Origin: Pedobacter sp. PLR
Lineage (GTDB): Bacteria > Bacteroidota > Bacteroidia > Sphingobacteriales > Sphingobacteriaceae
DNA length: 64,000 nt
Reading direction: 5' to 3'
NCBI RefSeq assembly: GCF_026239675.1
Contig: NZ_JAPIVQ010000003.1
Span: 496,001 to 560,000 of the forward strand
The position numbers and the translations under genes are program-made. Positions 25,008 through 34,597 of this stretch are shown here, in pieces. Each line of letters opens with the position of its first letter. Position 1 is the stretch's first letter. The notes beneath the pieces were generated by a model. It made no database searches, was not told where the DNA came from, and saw only the letters and a program-made list of their open reading frames with translations.

Positions 25008-27434
25008 ATGTTCAGACTTAACCTTAAAATCGCCCTGCGTAACCTTTGGAAAAACAAGGTTTATACTGCTATAAATATCGGTGGACTCGCCATTGCTTTG
25101 TCTGCATTTATTTTAGTAGCGATCTATGTACGTTTCGAGACCAGTTTTGATCATGATGTTCCTGGTCATGAGGATATTTATTTGGTAGGTAGGGTTTTAC
25201 CAGACAAAAAAACGAATTATACTTCCTTGTCATTGGCGCAGGCGCTAAAAGAAGCTATACCGGAGATTGAAAGTGTTGGTAGAAGCAGGGGGACTAACTT
25301 TGAGTTTGCATTTAACACTCCTGAAGGCCGTGTGTATGGAAAGGAAGTACTTTCAATTGATTACACCCTGGCTAAAATGTTTCATATTGAACCCAAAACA
25401 GGCTTGTTAAAACCGGAAGGCGATGCGCTGAATGTGTATATACCGAAAGAATTCATAGCAGCCTTGTTTCCAAAGAAAACACCTGTTTTTCCGGTTAAGG
25501 TGGGTGTTGGGCCAATCAGTGCGGGTCAATCTGGTGAGGTTTCAGGAATGATTAACCATAATTCTGCACATTCCAATGTGGTTTTTGATGCTTTAATCAT
25601 TGCCGGGGATGTAGGGAAAAATCAGGAACCGAGTGCCAATAATTATTACACTTATATCAAGGTTAAACCGGGTACTGATCCGGATCTGCTTCAGAAAAAG
25701 GTCGATGCTGTTTTTAAGGAAGAAATCAAGAAATCTATGGTCACGGCAGCTAAAGACCGGAATTCTGCCGAATTAAGTATGGTTCCTGATGTTAATATGG
25801 CTGCTGATGTAAATACATTAAAAAAATCAGGTGTTTTTTTGGATCCCCTGGATAACCTGCATCTAAGACCTGTTGCCGGTAATAATACCAATTATAAAAT
25901 TGTGATGGCACTCTCCGTACTCACCGTATTGGTAATGGTGATTGCCTGTATCAATTTCACGAACCTGACGATTGCACAAACCAATAAGAGAGCAAAAGAA
26001 GTAGGTGTGAAAAAGGTTTTGGGTGCTTACCGCCTCAACCTGATCTTCCAGTTTTTGATAGAGATTTTTATGCAATGCCTGGTGGCATTGATTCTGGCAG
26101 TGATCCTTGCCGAAATCTTTCTGCCGCAGTTTAATGAGGTCTTTGGTGTTTCATTTTCGCTATGGAAAGATAATTATGAACTCGCCTGGCAGCTGCCTGT
26201 AGTGTTGCTGATCATTAGCTTGATATCGGGTGTTTATCCTGCATTAGTCCTGTCTGGATTTAAACCGGCAGACGTATTAAAAGGAAACCTTCAAACCAGC
26301 TATAAAACGCTGTGGCTGAGGAATACCTTGTTGGTGACACAGTTTACTGTGGCCATTGTTTTCATGGCTGGATTACTGATTGTGAGTAGTCAATTGAAAT
26401 ACATGCGTACAGAAGATACCGGTTTTAAAGCCGGACAGGTGGTGTACATCAAGAACATTGTTTGGTTTGACCGGGGTTATTTTGATAACATGAAAGCACG
26501 GGTTATGGAAATCCCCGGTGTCAATTCATTTACGGTGGCCTCCGATATTCCTGATGGTTCCCGCCCTGGAAGAGTTAATTATACGATGGCGGGTAAAGAA
26601 CTGGGCATGGATATCGTTCATGTAGATTTCGACTATTTCGAGACCCTGCGTTTGAAACTTAAAGACGGTCGTTTCTTCTCTAAAACTTATCCTGCTGATG
26701 CAGAAAATGCAATCGTGCTAAATGAAGCGGCGGTTGCTGCCTACGGAATCACACAACCTGTAGGAAAGACGATCAGAGGCTGTGATATGGATTACCGCAT
26801 TGTTGGAGTCATCCAGAATGCCAAAATGCAGGGCTTTGAGGCTGCGGTTGAACCTACCGTTTATACGATCAAAAGTGCTTGTGCAAACGGTAAAATGAAA
26901 CTAATGGTCAATATAGATCCTGACCAGATGGCCGGAGTATTAGCAGCCTTAAAATCGAACTGGAAAGACCTGAATAAGATGGATGGAGACGATTTCAGGT
27001 ATGAGTTTATGGACGAGTTGTATGGCCGCCTGTTTAAAAAACAAGAACAGTTACAAGCTGTTTTTTATGGCGCTGCATTGTTAACCATTTTCATCGCTAC
27101 GCTTGGTCTTTTCGCTTTTTCAGCCTTTACCATAACCACCAGAATGAAAGAAATCTCTATACGGAAGGTATTGGGTGCCACAGATTATAACATCCTCAGT
27201 ATGCTAAATACGTTCTTTGTCAGGATCGTGCTGATCGCCAACCTCATCGGCTGGCCGATTGCTTACATCGCTGCCCAAAGGTGGCTGGAAACTTTCGCCT
27301 ATAGAATCGACCTGCCAATTTTGCCATTTATAATTGCCGGATCAATTAGTATTCTTTTGACTTTACTAACCGTTAGTTTTCAAGCCAGAAAAGCAATGAA
27401 AGCGAACCCTGTTGACGCTTTAAAATATGAATAA
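25008..27434 (+). CDS. FtsX/MacB-type ABC permease, paralog 3 of 5
   Basis: 808 residues, two FtsX-like halves, signatures RAKEVGVKKVLGA and MKEISIRKVLGA, end NPVDALKYE. The ATG is only three bases after the stop of paralog 2, so the genes are tightly coupled. Its first 60 bases are nearly the same as those of its neighbours, which makes the array a candidate for recombination between copies. Confidence 0.93.
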   Translation: MFRLNLKIALRNLWKNKVYTAINIGGLAIALSAFILVAIYVRFETSFDHDVPGHEDIYLVGRVLPDKKTNYTSLSLAQALKEAIPEIESVGRSRGTNFEFAFNTPEGRVYGKEVLSIDYTLAKMFHIEPKTGLLKPEGDALNVYIPKEFIAALFPKKTPVFPVKVGVGPISAGQSGEVSGMINHNSAHSNVVFDALIIAGDVGKNQEPSANNYYTYIKVKPGTDPDLLQKKVDAVFKEEIKKSMVTAAKDRNSAELSMVPDVNMAADVNTLKKSGVFLDPLDNLHLRPVAGNNTNYKIVMALSVLTVLVMVIACINFTNLTIAQTNKRAKEVGVKKVLGAYRLNLIFQFLIEIFMQCLVALILAVILAEIFLPQFNEVFGVSFSLWKDNYELAWQLPVVLLIISLISGVYPALVLSGFKPADVLKGNLQTSYKTLWLRNTLLVTQFTVAIVFMAGLLIVSSQLKYMRTEDTGFKAGQVVYIKNIVWFDRGYFDNMKARVMEIPGVNSFTVASDIPDGSRPGRVNYTMAGKELGMDIVHVDFDYFETLRLKLKDGRFFSKTYPADAENAIVLNEAAVAAYGITQPVGKTIRGCDMDYRIVGVIQNAKMQGFEAAVEPTVYTIKSACANGKMKLMVNIDPDQMAGVLAALKSNWKDLNKMDGDDFRYEFMDELYGRLFKKQEQLQAVFYGAALLTIFIATLGLFAFSAFTITTRMKEISIRKVLGATDYNILSMLNTFFVRIVLIANLIGWPIAYIAAQRWLETFAYRIDLPILPFIIAGSISILLTLLTVSFQARKAMKANPVDALKYE

Positions 27435-27448
27435 TAAATATTTCAACC

Positions 27449-29908
27449 ATGTTTAGACTTAACCTTAAAATCGCGCTGCGGAACCTTTGGAAGTATAAAG
27501 GTTACACTGCTATTAATGTCATTGGATTGGCAATAGGACTGGCCAGTTGCCTTTTGATCTTTCTTTTTTTAAGATTTCAGACGAGTTTTGATAACAGTTA
27601 TGATAAGCAGGACCGCATTTATCGTGTAGTATCTTCCTGGACTTATCCCGACGGGGATTTCTTTTCGAATGGGGTACCAGTTCCTTTAGCTCCTGCTTTG
27701 CGTAATGATTTTTCGCAATTAGAACAGGTGGCTGCGGTGCGAAGTACGCGAGGTGTAGTTTTAGCAAAAGGTACCTATCCTGTTGCCAATACAACCTCAG
27801 AAGACCGGGTGGGAAAAGAGCTACAGGGAGCGGCAGGAACACAAGGGAATACAGATGTCAAAAGAAAAGAAGAGATCTATTATGTGGAGCCCCGGTTCTA
27901 TGATATTTTTAATATCACCTGGCTTTCCGGTAAACCTGCTACCGCTTTATCTGCTCCGGGAATGATGGCGATGTCTGAAAAGACAGCCACGAAATATTTC
28001 GGTTCCTGGCAAAATGCGATAGGAAAAAGTATCAACTTCGATCAAAAGACTGATTTTAAGATCACTGGTGTCTTTAAAGATTTTCCTCAAAACAGCGACT
28101 TTCCATTTGGACTGGTTGCTTCCTATGCCTCCTTTCCGGGAAAGGACTCTAAGGAATGGGGGAGTGTAACAAACCGTTCGGAGTGTTATGTCTTGTTGAA
28201 GCCAGGAGTAGCTGTTACAGACCTTGATCAACCTTTACAAAATTTTATTAAAAAGTATTACGTTGATAACGGTCCTGGAAAAGAGAACCATATGTTTCAG
28301 CCGATGAGCGAAGTTCATCATGACGGGCGTTTTGGGAACTTTAACTATACGACCGTTTCTTATCAGGAATTAGGAGGTCTGGCGGTGATCGGCATTTTTC
28401 TATTGATCACTGCCTGTATCAATTTTATTAATCTGGCTACGGCCCAGGCAATTAGTCGCTCTAAAGAAGTTGGTGTGCGTAAAGTGATGGGTAGCAGACG
28501 TGGACAATTGGTCTGGCAGTTTCTGAGTGAAACCACTTTGATTACAGTAATTGCCTTGTTGTTGGCTTGTGTGATGACTGAACTGGCGATTCCGGGAATG
28601 GAACATCTGATGGATGATAAGATCAGGTTCCAGCTTTTTGCTGAACCTGCCATCTTTGGATTTATGCTGCTGCTGGTAGCGGTGGTGAGTTTTCTGGCAG
28701 GTCTTTACCCTGCACTGGTGATTTCTGGATTTAGTCCGGCATTAGCCATTAAAAACAAGATCAGTGCGGCAAATGCCGGAGGTATAGGGTTAAGAAAAAC
28801 ATTGGTGGTGTTGCAGTTTGCCATTACAGCGGTCTTGATCATATCGACCCTGGTAGTGATCAGGCAAATGGAATTTGTGCGGGAAAAGTCTTTAGGCTTT
28901 GATCACGCTTCGGTTGCTGTGGTTGATATTCCCACAGATAGTTTGAACCTGACTAAGTTGAATGGTTTCAGAGAGAAAATAATGCAGTTGCCGGGCGTCA
29001 AAGAAAGCACTTATTGTATTGCAGCTCCATTGTCGAATGGTAATAGTGAGTCTAATTTTTCTTTTGATAACCGCGGGAAAGATGAAGACTTTCAATTGAA
29101 TCTGAAAATAGCCGATGAACATTACCTGAAAACTTTCAATATGGCTGTTGTTGCCGGACGGGGTTTGTCAAAAAGCGATACGGTTAAGGAGTATGTAGTT
29201 AATGAAAAGTTATTGAAAATGTTAAACGTATTGCGTCCTGAGGATGTGCTCGGTAAACGCATGAAGATTAACGGCCTGGAAGCTCCGATTGTTGGGGTAG
29301 TCAAAGACTTCAATAACAATTCGTTAAAACAGGCTGTGTCTCCCCTGGTTATCTTTAGTAACCGTAAGCATTACAGTTCAATGGCGCTGAAGATTGATCC
29401 CAAAGAGGTCAGTAAAACCATGAATGAGGTAGAGCAGATTTGGAATGCAACTTTCCCCAACCACGTTTATGAACTGGAGTTTATGGACCAGACCATTGAA
29501 AGCTTTTACAGAACGGAACAGGTGATGGGCGTACTTTTCAAAGTATTCGCCGGAGTGATCATTTTTATCTCTTTTATTGGTTTGTTTGGCTTGGTTTCTT
29601 TTATCACTACCCAAAGAACCAGAGAAATTGCCATCCGGAAAGTATTGGGTGCTTCAACCATGGAGCTGGTGAAAATGTTGAACCGTTCCTTTTTGTATAT
29701 GGTACTCATCGCAAACCTGGTGGCCTGGCCACTAGCTTATATTTTCACTTCGAAATGGCTGGATGGTTTCGCCTACAGGATTGACCTGAGCATCTGGCCC
29801 TTCCTGCTGGCCATGGTGTTGTCGGTATTGATTACACTGGTAACAGTAAGTTTAAGGTCTTTAAAAGCGGCAAAGACAAACCCGATAGATGCGTTGAAAT
29901 ATGAGTAG
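27449..29908 (+). CDS. FtsX/MacB-type ABC permease, paralog 4 of 5
   Basis: 819 residues, the longest copy. It has the same segment layout, with signatures SKEVGVRKVMGS and TREIAIRKVLGA and end NPIDALKYE. The first periplasmic domain carries an extra hydrophilic stretch (about 108-140, with EDRVGKEL and DVKRKEE) that the other copies lack. It forms its own subgroup by eye. A 90-base gap follows before ATPase 2. Confidence 0.93.
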   Translation: MFRLNLKIALRNLWKYKGYTAINVIGLAIGLASCLLIFLFLRFQTSFDNSYDKQDRIYRVVSSWTYPDGDFFSNGVPVPLAPALRNDFSQLEQVAAVRSTRGVVLAKGTYPVANTTSEDRVGKELQGAAGTQGNTDVKRKEEIYYVEPRFYDIFNITWLSGKPATALSAPGMMAMSEKTATKYFGSWQNAIGKSINFDQKTDFKITGVFKDFPQNSDFPFGLVASYASFPGKDSKEWGSVTNRSECYVLLKPGVAVTDLDQPLQNFIKKYYVDNGPGKENHMFQPMSEVHHDGRFGNFNYTTVSYQELGGLAVIGIFLLITACINFINLATAQAISRSKEVGVRKVMGSRRGQLVWQFLSETTLITVIALLLACVMTELAIPGMEHLMDDKIRFQLFAEPAIFGFMLLLVAVVSFLAGLYPALVISGFSPALAIKNKISAANAGGIGLRKTLVVLQFAITAVLIISTLVVIRQMEFVREKSLGFDHASVAVVDIPTDSLNLTKLNGFREKIMQLPGVKESTYCIAAPLSNGNSESNFSFDNRGKDEDFQLNLKIADEHYLKTFNMAVVAGRGLSKSDTVKEYVVNEKLLKMLNVLRPEDVLGKRMKINGLEAPIVGVVKDFNNNSLKQAVSPLVIFSNRKHYSSMALKIDPKEVSKTMNEVEQIWNATFPNHVYELEFMDQTIESFYRTEQVMGVLFKVFAGVIIFISFIGLFGLVSFITTQRTREIAIRKVLGASTMELVKMLNRSFLYMVLIANLVAWPLAYIFTSKWLDGFAYRIDLSIWPFLLAMVLSVLITLVTVSLRSLKAAKTNPIDALKYE

Positions 29909-29998
29909 TATTATATGATATAGGAGGATTAAGAAGACAATAAAAAAGGAGTAATCCGATGCTTAAAATAAATCAAGAGGAACACTAAAATAAATACC

Positions 29999-30688
29999 AT
30001 GATCACACTTAAAAATATAGAGAAATACTACGCAAATAAAGGCGTTAAAAGTTATATCCTGCGTCATGTAAGTACGCATATTAAACAAGGAGAATTTGTT
30101 TCAATTATGGGGCCTTCCGGTGCCGGAAAGTCTACCTTGCTCAACATTCTTGGGATGCTGGAAGAGCCTACTTATGGCGAATATGAGTTCATGGGCGAAG
30201 ATGTACTCTCGCTTAATGAACGCAAGCGGATTGAACTTTATAGAAACCATATCGGTTTTGTATTTCAGGCTTATCACCTGATTGATGAGATGACCGTGGC
30301 AGAGAACATTGAAGCTCCTTTATTGTATAAAAAGGTAGGTGGAGCAGAGCGTAAAAGCAGGGTCGCCGATATATTGGATCGTTTCAATATGGTGGCAAAA
30401 AAAGACTTGTTTCCGAACCAGCTTTCCGGAGGTCAGCAACAATTGGTGGGGATTGCCCGGGCTTTAGTGGCGCAACCTTCGATTATTTTAGCCGATGAGC
30501 CTACAGGGAATCTGCAATCAGCGCAGGCACTTCAAATTATGGATTTGTTTAAGAAATTAAATGAAGAAGAGGGGATCACGATCGTTCAGGTGACACATTC
30601 GGAAGTGAATGCCGCTTATGGTAGCCGCGTCCTGCATTTATTGGATGGCGTAATCAAAGAAGACCTTGCAGTAGAACAGGGTGTTTAA
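29999..30688 (+). CDS. ABC transporter ATPase, copy 2, with altered signature and D-loop
   Basis: 229 residues, aligned residue for residue with copy 1 at 19559. Walker A GPSGAGKST (38-46), Q-loop FVFQAYHL, Walker B IILADE (162-167) and H200 are intact. In the signature LSGGQQQL the usual Arg149 is Leu, and in the D-loop GNLQ the usual Asp173 is Gln. These positions shape ATP-sandwich closure, so activity may be reduced, or this subunit may act as the weaker half of a heterodimer with copy 1 (inference). No new promoter box was seen in the 90 bases upstream, so it is probably in the same transcript. Confidence 0.93.
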   Translation: MITLKNIEKYYANKGVKSYILRHVSTHIKQGEFVSIMGPSGAGKSTLLNILGMLEEPTYGEYEFMGEDVLSLNERKRIELYRNHIGFVFQAYHLIDEMTVAENIEAPLLYKKVGGAERKSRVADILDRFNMVAKKDLFPNQLSGGQQQLVGIARALVAQPSIILADEPTGNLQSAQALQIMDLFKKLNEEEGITIVQVTHSEVNAAYGSRVLHLLDGVIKEDLAVEQGV

Positions 30689-30728
30689 TCAAATTGTCTT
30701 TTGTTTCTCCAATTAATCCAGACTGTAG

Positions 30729-33107
30729 ATGTTTAAACTGAACTTTAGAATTGCGCTCAGAAATTTATTAAGAAATAAGACCGCATCACTGATCAACATT
30801 AGCGGTCTGGCGATTGGTCTTGCCGCTTGTTTGATGCTGTTTCTGTATGTGGCTTATGAGTGGAATTACGACAGAGGCTATAAAAACAGGGATAATATTT
30901 ACCAGGTGATGGTAAATTTCTCTGATCAGCACAAGCAAGTGACAGCTACCGGAAATCAGGCGCCAAATATTCTGGCAATAACTTTAAAACAAGAGTTACC
31001 AGAAATTGAAAACATCGCAAGGATCCTATGGCCTATACAACGCCTCCTGGCTAATGGCGAAAATACTTTTAAAGTAGAGGGGCGAAATGCAGATGCCGCA
31101 ATCTTAAAGATCTTCGATTATCAGTTTATTAGTGGTAATCCGGATAAAGCATTCAATGATCCTAATTCTGTGATCCTTACAGAAAGTACGGCAAAACGAT
31201 TGTTTGGAAGTACGGATGTGTTGAATAAAACGCTGAAATATGAAAATCAGGCAGATGTAAAGGTGACTGGTGTGATCAAAGATCATGCAGCCAATACGAC
31301 CTATAGGTTTGATTGTCTGACTCCATGGACATTATATGAAAAACTGCACAGTTGGGCTGCTGAACCTAATTGGGGTAATTATGCTTATTATACTTTGCTT
31401 ACCCTGAAAAAAGGGGTTAACGTAGATCAGTTTAACCATAAAATCAGCAATATTATTGATAAACATGCACCAAGTGATAACATTGATCCCGGTGTCTTTG
31501 TTCAGTTATTAGTTGACCTTCACTTGTATGGAGAATTTAAAAATGGACATCCTTCCGGAGGAAGAATTGAGCAGTTGCGGTTCTTTGTAGCGTTGGCTTT
31601 AGGGATTTTGATCATTGCCTGCATCAACTTTATGAACCTGGCCACGGCAAGATCTCAAAAGAGAGCAAAAGAAGTGGGCATAAAAAAGACCATTGGGGCC
31701 TCCAGGAAGTCCTTAATTGTACAGTTCCTGTTAGAATCTTTATTACTCACTTTTGTGAGTGTAGTGGTTGCTGTGATCCTCGTAGAACTGGCTTTGCCTA
31801 AATTTAACCATTTGGTGAACATTCAACTGGAACTTAATTACACAAACCCATTGGCCTGGTTAACAGCCATTGTATTGATATTAGTGACCGGTGTCATAGC
31901 GGGTAGTTATCCGGCTTTTTTTCTTTCTTCTTTTAGTCCGATACAGACGATGAAGAAGTCGGTAAATGCGAAAAAGGGTTTTTCTTTAAACTTCAGACAA
32001 GTGCTGGTGGTAGTTCAGTTTAGCTTTGCTATTGTGTTGATCGTCGGGACTTTGGTGGTTTATCAGCAGCTACAATATATTAAGAATAAACCCCTTGGTT
32101 ATGAAGTCAACTCCCTGTTGGAAATGCCTCATGAAGGAAATTTATATCCTAAATTCGACTTGTTAAAGGAGCGCCTGCTGGCTTCTGGTGCGGTGACCGG
32201 TGTAACGCAGTCATCCGGAAGTATTTCTACACCCAATTCAAATGCTTCGGGAATGGAGTGGAAAGGGATGGACGAGTCTGGTAAACGAATGTCCTTTAAT
32301 CAGATTTATACCAACTATGATTTCATTAAAACGAATGGGATACAGTTGTTGGAAGGGCGTGATTTTGACCCGAAGATTGCTTCGGATAAGAACGCGTTGA
32401 TGTTGAGTGAAACTGCAGTTAAGACGATGGGCTTAAAAGAGCCTGTCGGACAGAAAGTCAAACTTTGGGGCATGGATATAACCATAATTGGCGTGTTTAA
32501 GGATGTCACCTGGGGAGATCCTGCTAAGCGGAATCTTCCAATGATGATCGGCTTTAATCCAGAGAATAGCGATGTGATTAACATGCGGATGAATCCTTTA
32601 AATTCTACAGCGCATAATATGGCGCTGATTACCAGGATTACGAAGGAGATCAATCCGGATTTTCCTGTCGACATTAAATTTGTAGACAGTCTGATTGAGA
32701 TCAAATTTGAAAACGAAAAGATACTCGGTATCTTGTCTAATTTGTTCGGCGGACTGGCGATATTTATTTCTTGTCTGGGCTTATTTGGACTCTCCGCTTT
32801 TTCTGCGGAGCAGCGGACAAAGGAGATTGGTGTGCGTAAAGTACTGGGTGCTTCGGTAAGCGGTCTGGTGAAATTACTGTCGCTGGATTTTATGAAAATA
32901 GTATTGGTGGCAGTCGTGATTGCGATGCCTGTTGCTTACTGGATGATGGACAAATGGTTGTCGAAATTTGATTACCATGTGGCTATTGGCTGGCCTGTTT
33001 TTATGTTAACAGCGCTTTCCACCCTAACAGTTGCCCTTTTAACGGTAAGCTGGCAAGCCTACAAAGCAGCAAAAACAAATCCTGTAGATGCACTGAAATA
33101 CGAATAG
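30729..33107 (+). CDS. FtsX/MacB-type ABC permease, paralog 5 of 5
   Basis: 792 residues with the usual two-half layout, signatures RAKEVGIKKTIGA and RTKEIGVRKVLGA and end NPVDALKYE. Its start (MFKLNFRIALRNLLR) is the most diverged of the five. It resembles paralog 2 in YVAYEWNYD and LGILSNLFGGLAIFISCLGL. It sits 40 bases after ATPase 2, separate from the other four, which suggests ATPase 2 and paralog 5 arrived or evolved as a pair. Confidence 0.93.
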   Translation: MFKLNFRIALRNLLRNKTASLINISGLAIGLAACLMLFLYVAYEWNYDRGYKNRDNIYQVMVNFSDQHKQVTATGNQAPNILAITLKQELPEIENIARILWPIQRLLANGENTFKVEGRNADAAILKIFDYQFISGNPDKAFNDPNSVILTESTAKRLFGSTDVLNKTLKYENQADVKVTGVIKDHAANTTYRFDCLTPWTLYEKLHSWAAEPNWGNYAYYTLLTLKKGVNVDQFNHKISNIIDKHAPSDNIDPGVFVQLLVDLHLYGEFKNGHPSGGRIEQLRFFVALALGILIIACINFMNLATARSQKRAKEVGIKKTIGASRKSLIVQFLLESLLLTFVSVVVAVILVELALPKFNHLVNIQLELNYTNPLAWLTAIVLILVTGVIAGSYPAFFLSSFSPIQTMKKSVNAKKGFSLNFRQVLVVVQFSFAIVLIVGTLVVYQQLQYIKNKPLGYEVNSLLEMPHEGNLYPKFDLLKERLLASGAVTGVTQSSGSISTPNSNASGMEWKGMDESGKRMSFNQIYTNYDFIKTNGIQLLEGRDFDPKIASDKNALMLSETAVKTMGLKEPVGQKVKLWGMDITIIGVFKDVTWGDPAKRNLPMMIGFNPENSDVINMRMNPLNSTAHNMALITRITKEINPDFPVDIKFVDSLIEIKFENEKILGILSNLFGGLAIFISCLGLFGLSAFSAEQRTKEIGVRKVLGASVSGLVKLLSLDFMKIVLVAVVIAMPVAYWMMDKWLSKFDYHVAIGWPVFMLTALSTLTVALLTVSWQAYKAAKTNPVDALKYE

Positions 33108-33126
33108 ATTTTTAGGGAATGGCGTG

Positions 33127-33134
33127 TATCTTTG
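33127..33134 (+). promoter_or_regulatory. Promoter -7 box TATCTTTG four bases before the BtuF-like gene
   Basis: Exact TAnnTTTG match. The ATG at 33139 follows after TAAG, so the mRNA is probably leaderless. This argues for ATG 33139 over the in-frame GTG at 33124, which would lie upstream of the promoter box. Confidence 0.6.
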
Positions 33135-33138
33135 TAAG

Positions 33139-33936
33139 ATGCAACGCAGTTTTACAGATCAGCTTAATCGTACCATAAATATTAATTATCCTCCAAAAAG
33201 GATCATTTCTCTGATTCCATCTCAGACAGAATTACTGTTTGAGTTGGGACTGGATAAAGAAGTGATTGGGATTACCAAATTCTGTATTCATCCGGAGACA
33301 AAGTTCAGGGAAAAGACTAAAATCGGAGGAACAAAGAAATTGAATATGGAGCTGATCAGGAGTCTGAAACCCGATCTGATCATTGGAAATAAAGAAGAGA
33401 ATGAGCGCGATCAGATGGAAGAACTAATGGCAGAATTTCCGGTCTGGATGAGCGATATTTATGATCTGGAAGGAGCGAAGCGAACAATTACAGAAATAGG
33501 GGCACTGGTAGACCGGGAACCCGAATCGGCATACCTTAACCACCTCATCACTGCCGGCTTCAATGATTTACAAACTCTGGCCTTGCAAAACGGCCTTAAT
33601 AAATCAGTGGCTTACCTGATCTGGAAAGGCCCGTATCTATTTGCCGGAAGAAATACTTTCATCAATCAGATGCTGGCCATGAACGGGCTTAACAATGTGA
33701 TCAAAGAAAGCCGCTATCCTGAAATGGATCTGGAAACCCTCGCGGGACTGAACCCCGATCTGGTATTTTTATCTTCAGAACCTTATCCCTTTAAGGAAAA
33801 GCATCTGGAAGAAATCAGTCTCTTCCTGCCTGATGCAAAAGTGATGCTGGTAGATGGGGAAATGTTCTCCTGGTATGGCAGCAGACTGGTAAAAGCAGTC
33901 CAGTATTTGTTCCAGTTGCAGAAAGAATTGTACTAA
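33139..33936 (+). CDS. BtuF-like helical-backbone metal/cobalamin-binding protein without signal peptide
   Basis: 265 residues from ATG 33139. It matches the ABC-type cobalamin/heme/siderophore binding fold: PKRIISLIPSQTELLFELG at the start, KIGGTKKLNMELIRSLKPDLIIGNKEEN, VAYLIWKGPYLFAGRNTFI and LAGLNPDLVFLSSEPYPF. No signal peptide or lipobox is present, so it should stay in the cytoplasm, which is odd for a transporter component. No permease or ATPase of the BtuCD type is next to it. It may be an orphan binder or an enzyme built on the same fold. Confidence 0.8.
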   Translation: MQRSFTDQLNRTININYPPKRIISLIPSQTELLFELGLDKEVIGITKFCIHPETKFREKTKIGGTKKLNMELIRSLKPDLIIGNKEENERDQMEELMAEFPVWMSDIYDLEGAKRTITEIGALVDREPESAYLNHLITAGFNDLQTLALQNGLNKSVAYLIWKGPYLFAGRNTFINQMLAMNGLNNVIKESRYPEMDLETLAGLNPDLVFLSSEPYPFKEKHLEEISLFLPDAKVMLVDGEMFSWYGSRLVKAVQYLFQLQKELY

Positions 33937-34088
33937 ACCTATCGGTTTATGGTGTTAAATCTATTGTTTTTTGCGTTTGATTAAAGGGCGTGTAAAAAAG
34001 ATTGAAAATTAAATACTGTAAGATCAATAGGTTAGCTAAAGTGCCGCTGAATAATTGCAAAAGAGTTTTTAAGTATAAAAACAATATC

Positions 34089-34096
34089 TATATTTG
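34089..34096 (+). promoter_or_regulatory. Promoter -7 box TATATTTG of tRNA-Leu copy 1
   Basis: Exact TAnnTTTG match, 26 bases before the tRNA. The 5' leader holds a small hairpin TCCC-GAAA-GGGA that is kept in the second copy and in the decayed third copy. Confidence 0.6.
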
Positions 34097-34122
34097 CAAT
34101 CCCGAAAGGGAACATCCTAACT

Positions 34123-34204
34123 GCGGAAGTGGCGTAATTGGTAGCCGCACCAGACTTAGGATCTGGCGCTTCACGGCGTGGGGGTTCGAGTCCCTTCTTC
34201 CGCA
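34123..34204 (+). tRNA. tRNA-Leu (anticodon TAG), copy 1
   Basis: 82 nt. Acceptor GCGGAAG/CTTCCGC with A discriminator, D-arm GCGTAATTGGTAGCCGC, anticodon arm CCAGA-CTTAGGA-TCTGG giving TAG, a long class II variable arm, and T-arm with GGTTCGAGTCC. CCA is not encoded. Identical to copy 2. Confidence 0.96.
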
Positions 34205-34218
34205 CAACAATTGAAAAT

Positions 34219-34244
34219 CAGCCCCGAAAGGGCTGTTTTTTTTT
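34219..34244 (+). terminator. Terminator after tRNA-Leu copy 1
   Basis: CAGCCC (34219-34224), loop CGAAA, GGGCTG (34230-34235), followed by a run of nine T. Confidence 0.9.
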
Positions 34245-34563
34245 GCCCGAAAATCTGGCCCGGGTTTCTTGGGAGCCCGTTCCTCCTAACATCCTTTCTT
34301 CGGTATTCCCGGGATGTGCTGCAGCTAAATTTGTAATAAGGTTTTTTTTTGACCCAATGCGAAGCATCCTGAGGATATGCTGAAAATATCCTGAGCCCTG
34401 CATGACATATATCACCAATGTTTTTTTATTTATGGATCGGTATTAAAGCCGGTTTAAAGGGTAAATGGTTGATTATTTGGAGGTAAAGCCTGGTCGTTTT
34501 TGTAGTGCTCAAAAAAGCCTGTATTTTTATTTAAAATATTTATGTGTTTTTAAAAAACTATTC
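34245..34563. other. Gene-free stretch between the two tRNA-Leu copies
   Basis: About 320 bases with no convincing frame on either strand. A short palindromic area around 34368-34400 contains ATCCTGAGGAT and a second TATCCTGAG. Apparent reading frames through the tRNAs are translations of tRNA sequence. Nothing functional is claimed apart from the promoter at its right end. Confidence 0.5.
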
Positions 34564-34571
34564 TATCTTTG
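34564..34571 (+). promoter_or_regulatory. Promoter -7 box TATCTTTG of tRNA-Leu copy 2
   Basis: Exact TAnnTTTG match, placed the same distance from the tRNA as in copy 1, with an identical leader from TTTGCAATCCCGAAAGGGAA onward. Confidence 0.6.
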
Positions 34572-34597
34572 CAATCCCGAAAGGGAACATCCTAACT

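Noticed and set aside
18298..33107. A MacAB-TolC macrolide exporter
   Set aside because: MacB carries its ATPase and membrane parts in one chain. Here ATPases and permeases are separate, the permeases are double-length, and no TolC is present, so a named drug substrate is not supported.
20278..33107. Repeated permease 5' ends as mobile-element repeats
   Set aside because: The identity is confined to coding sequence of paralogous genes and reflects the conserved N-terminus, with no element ends or target duplications.
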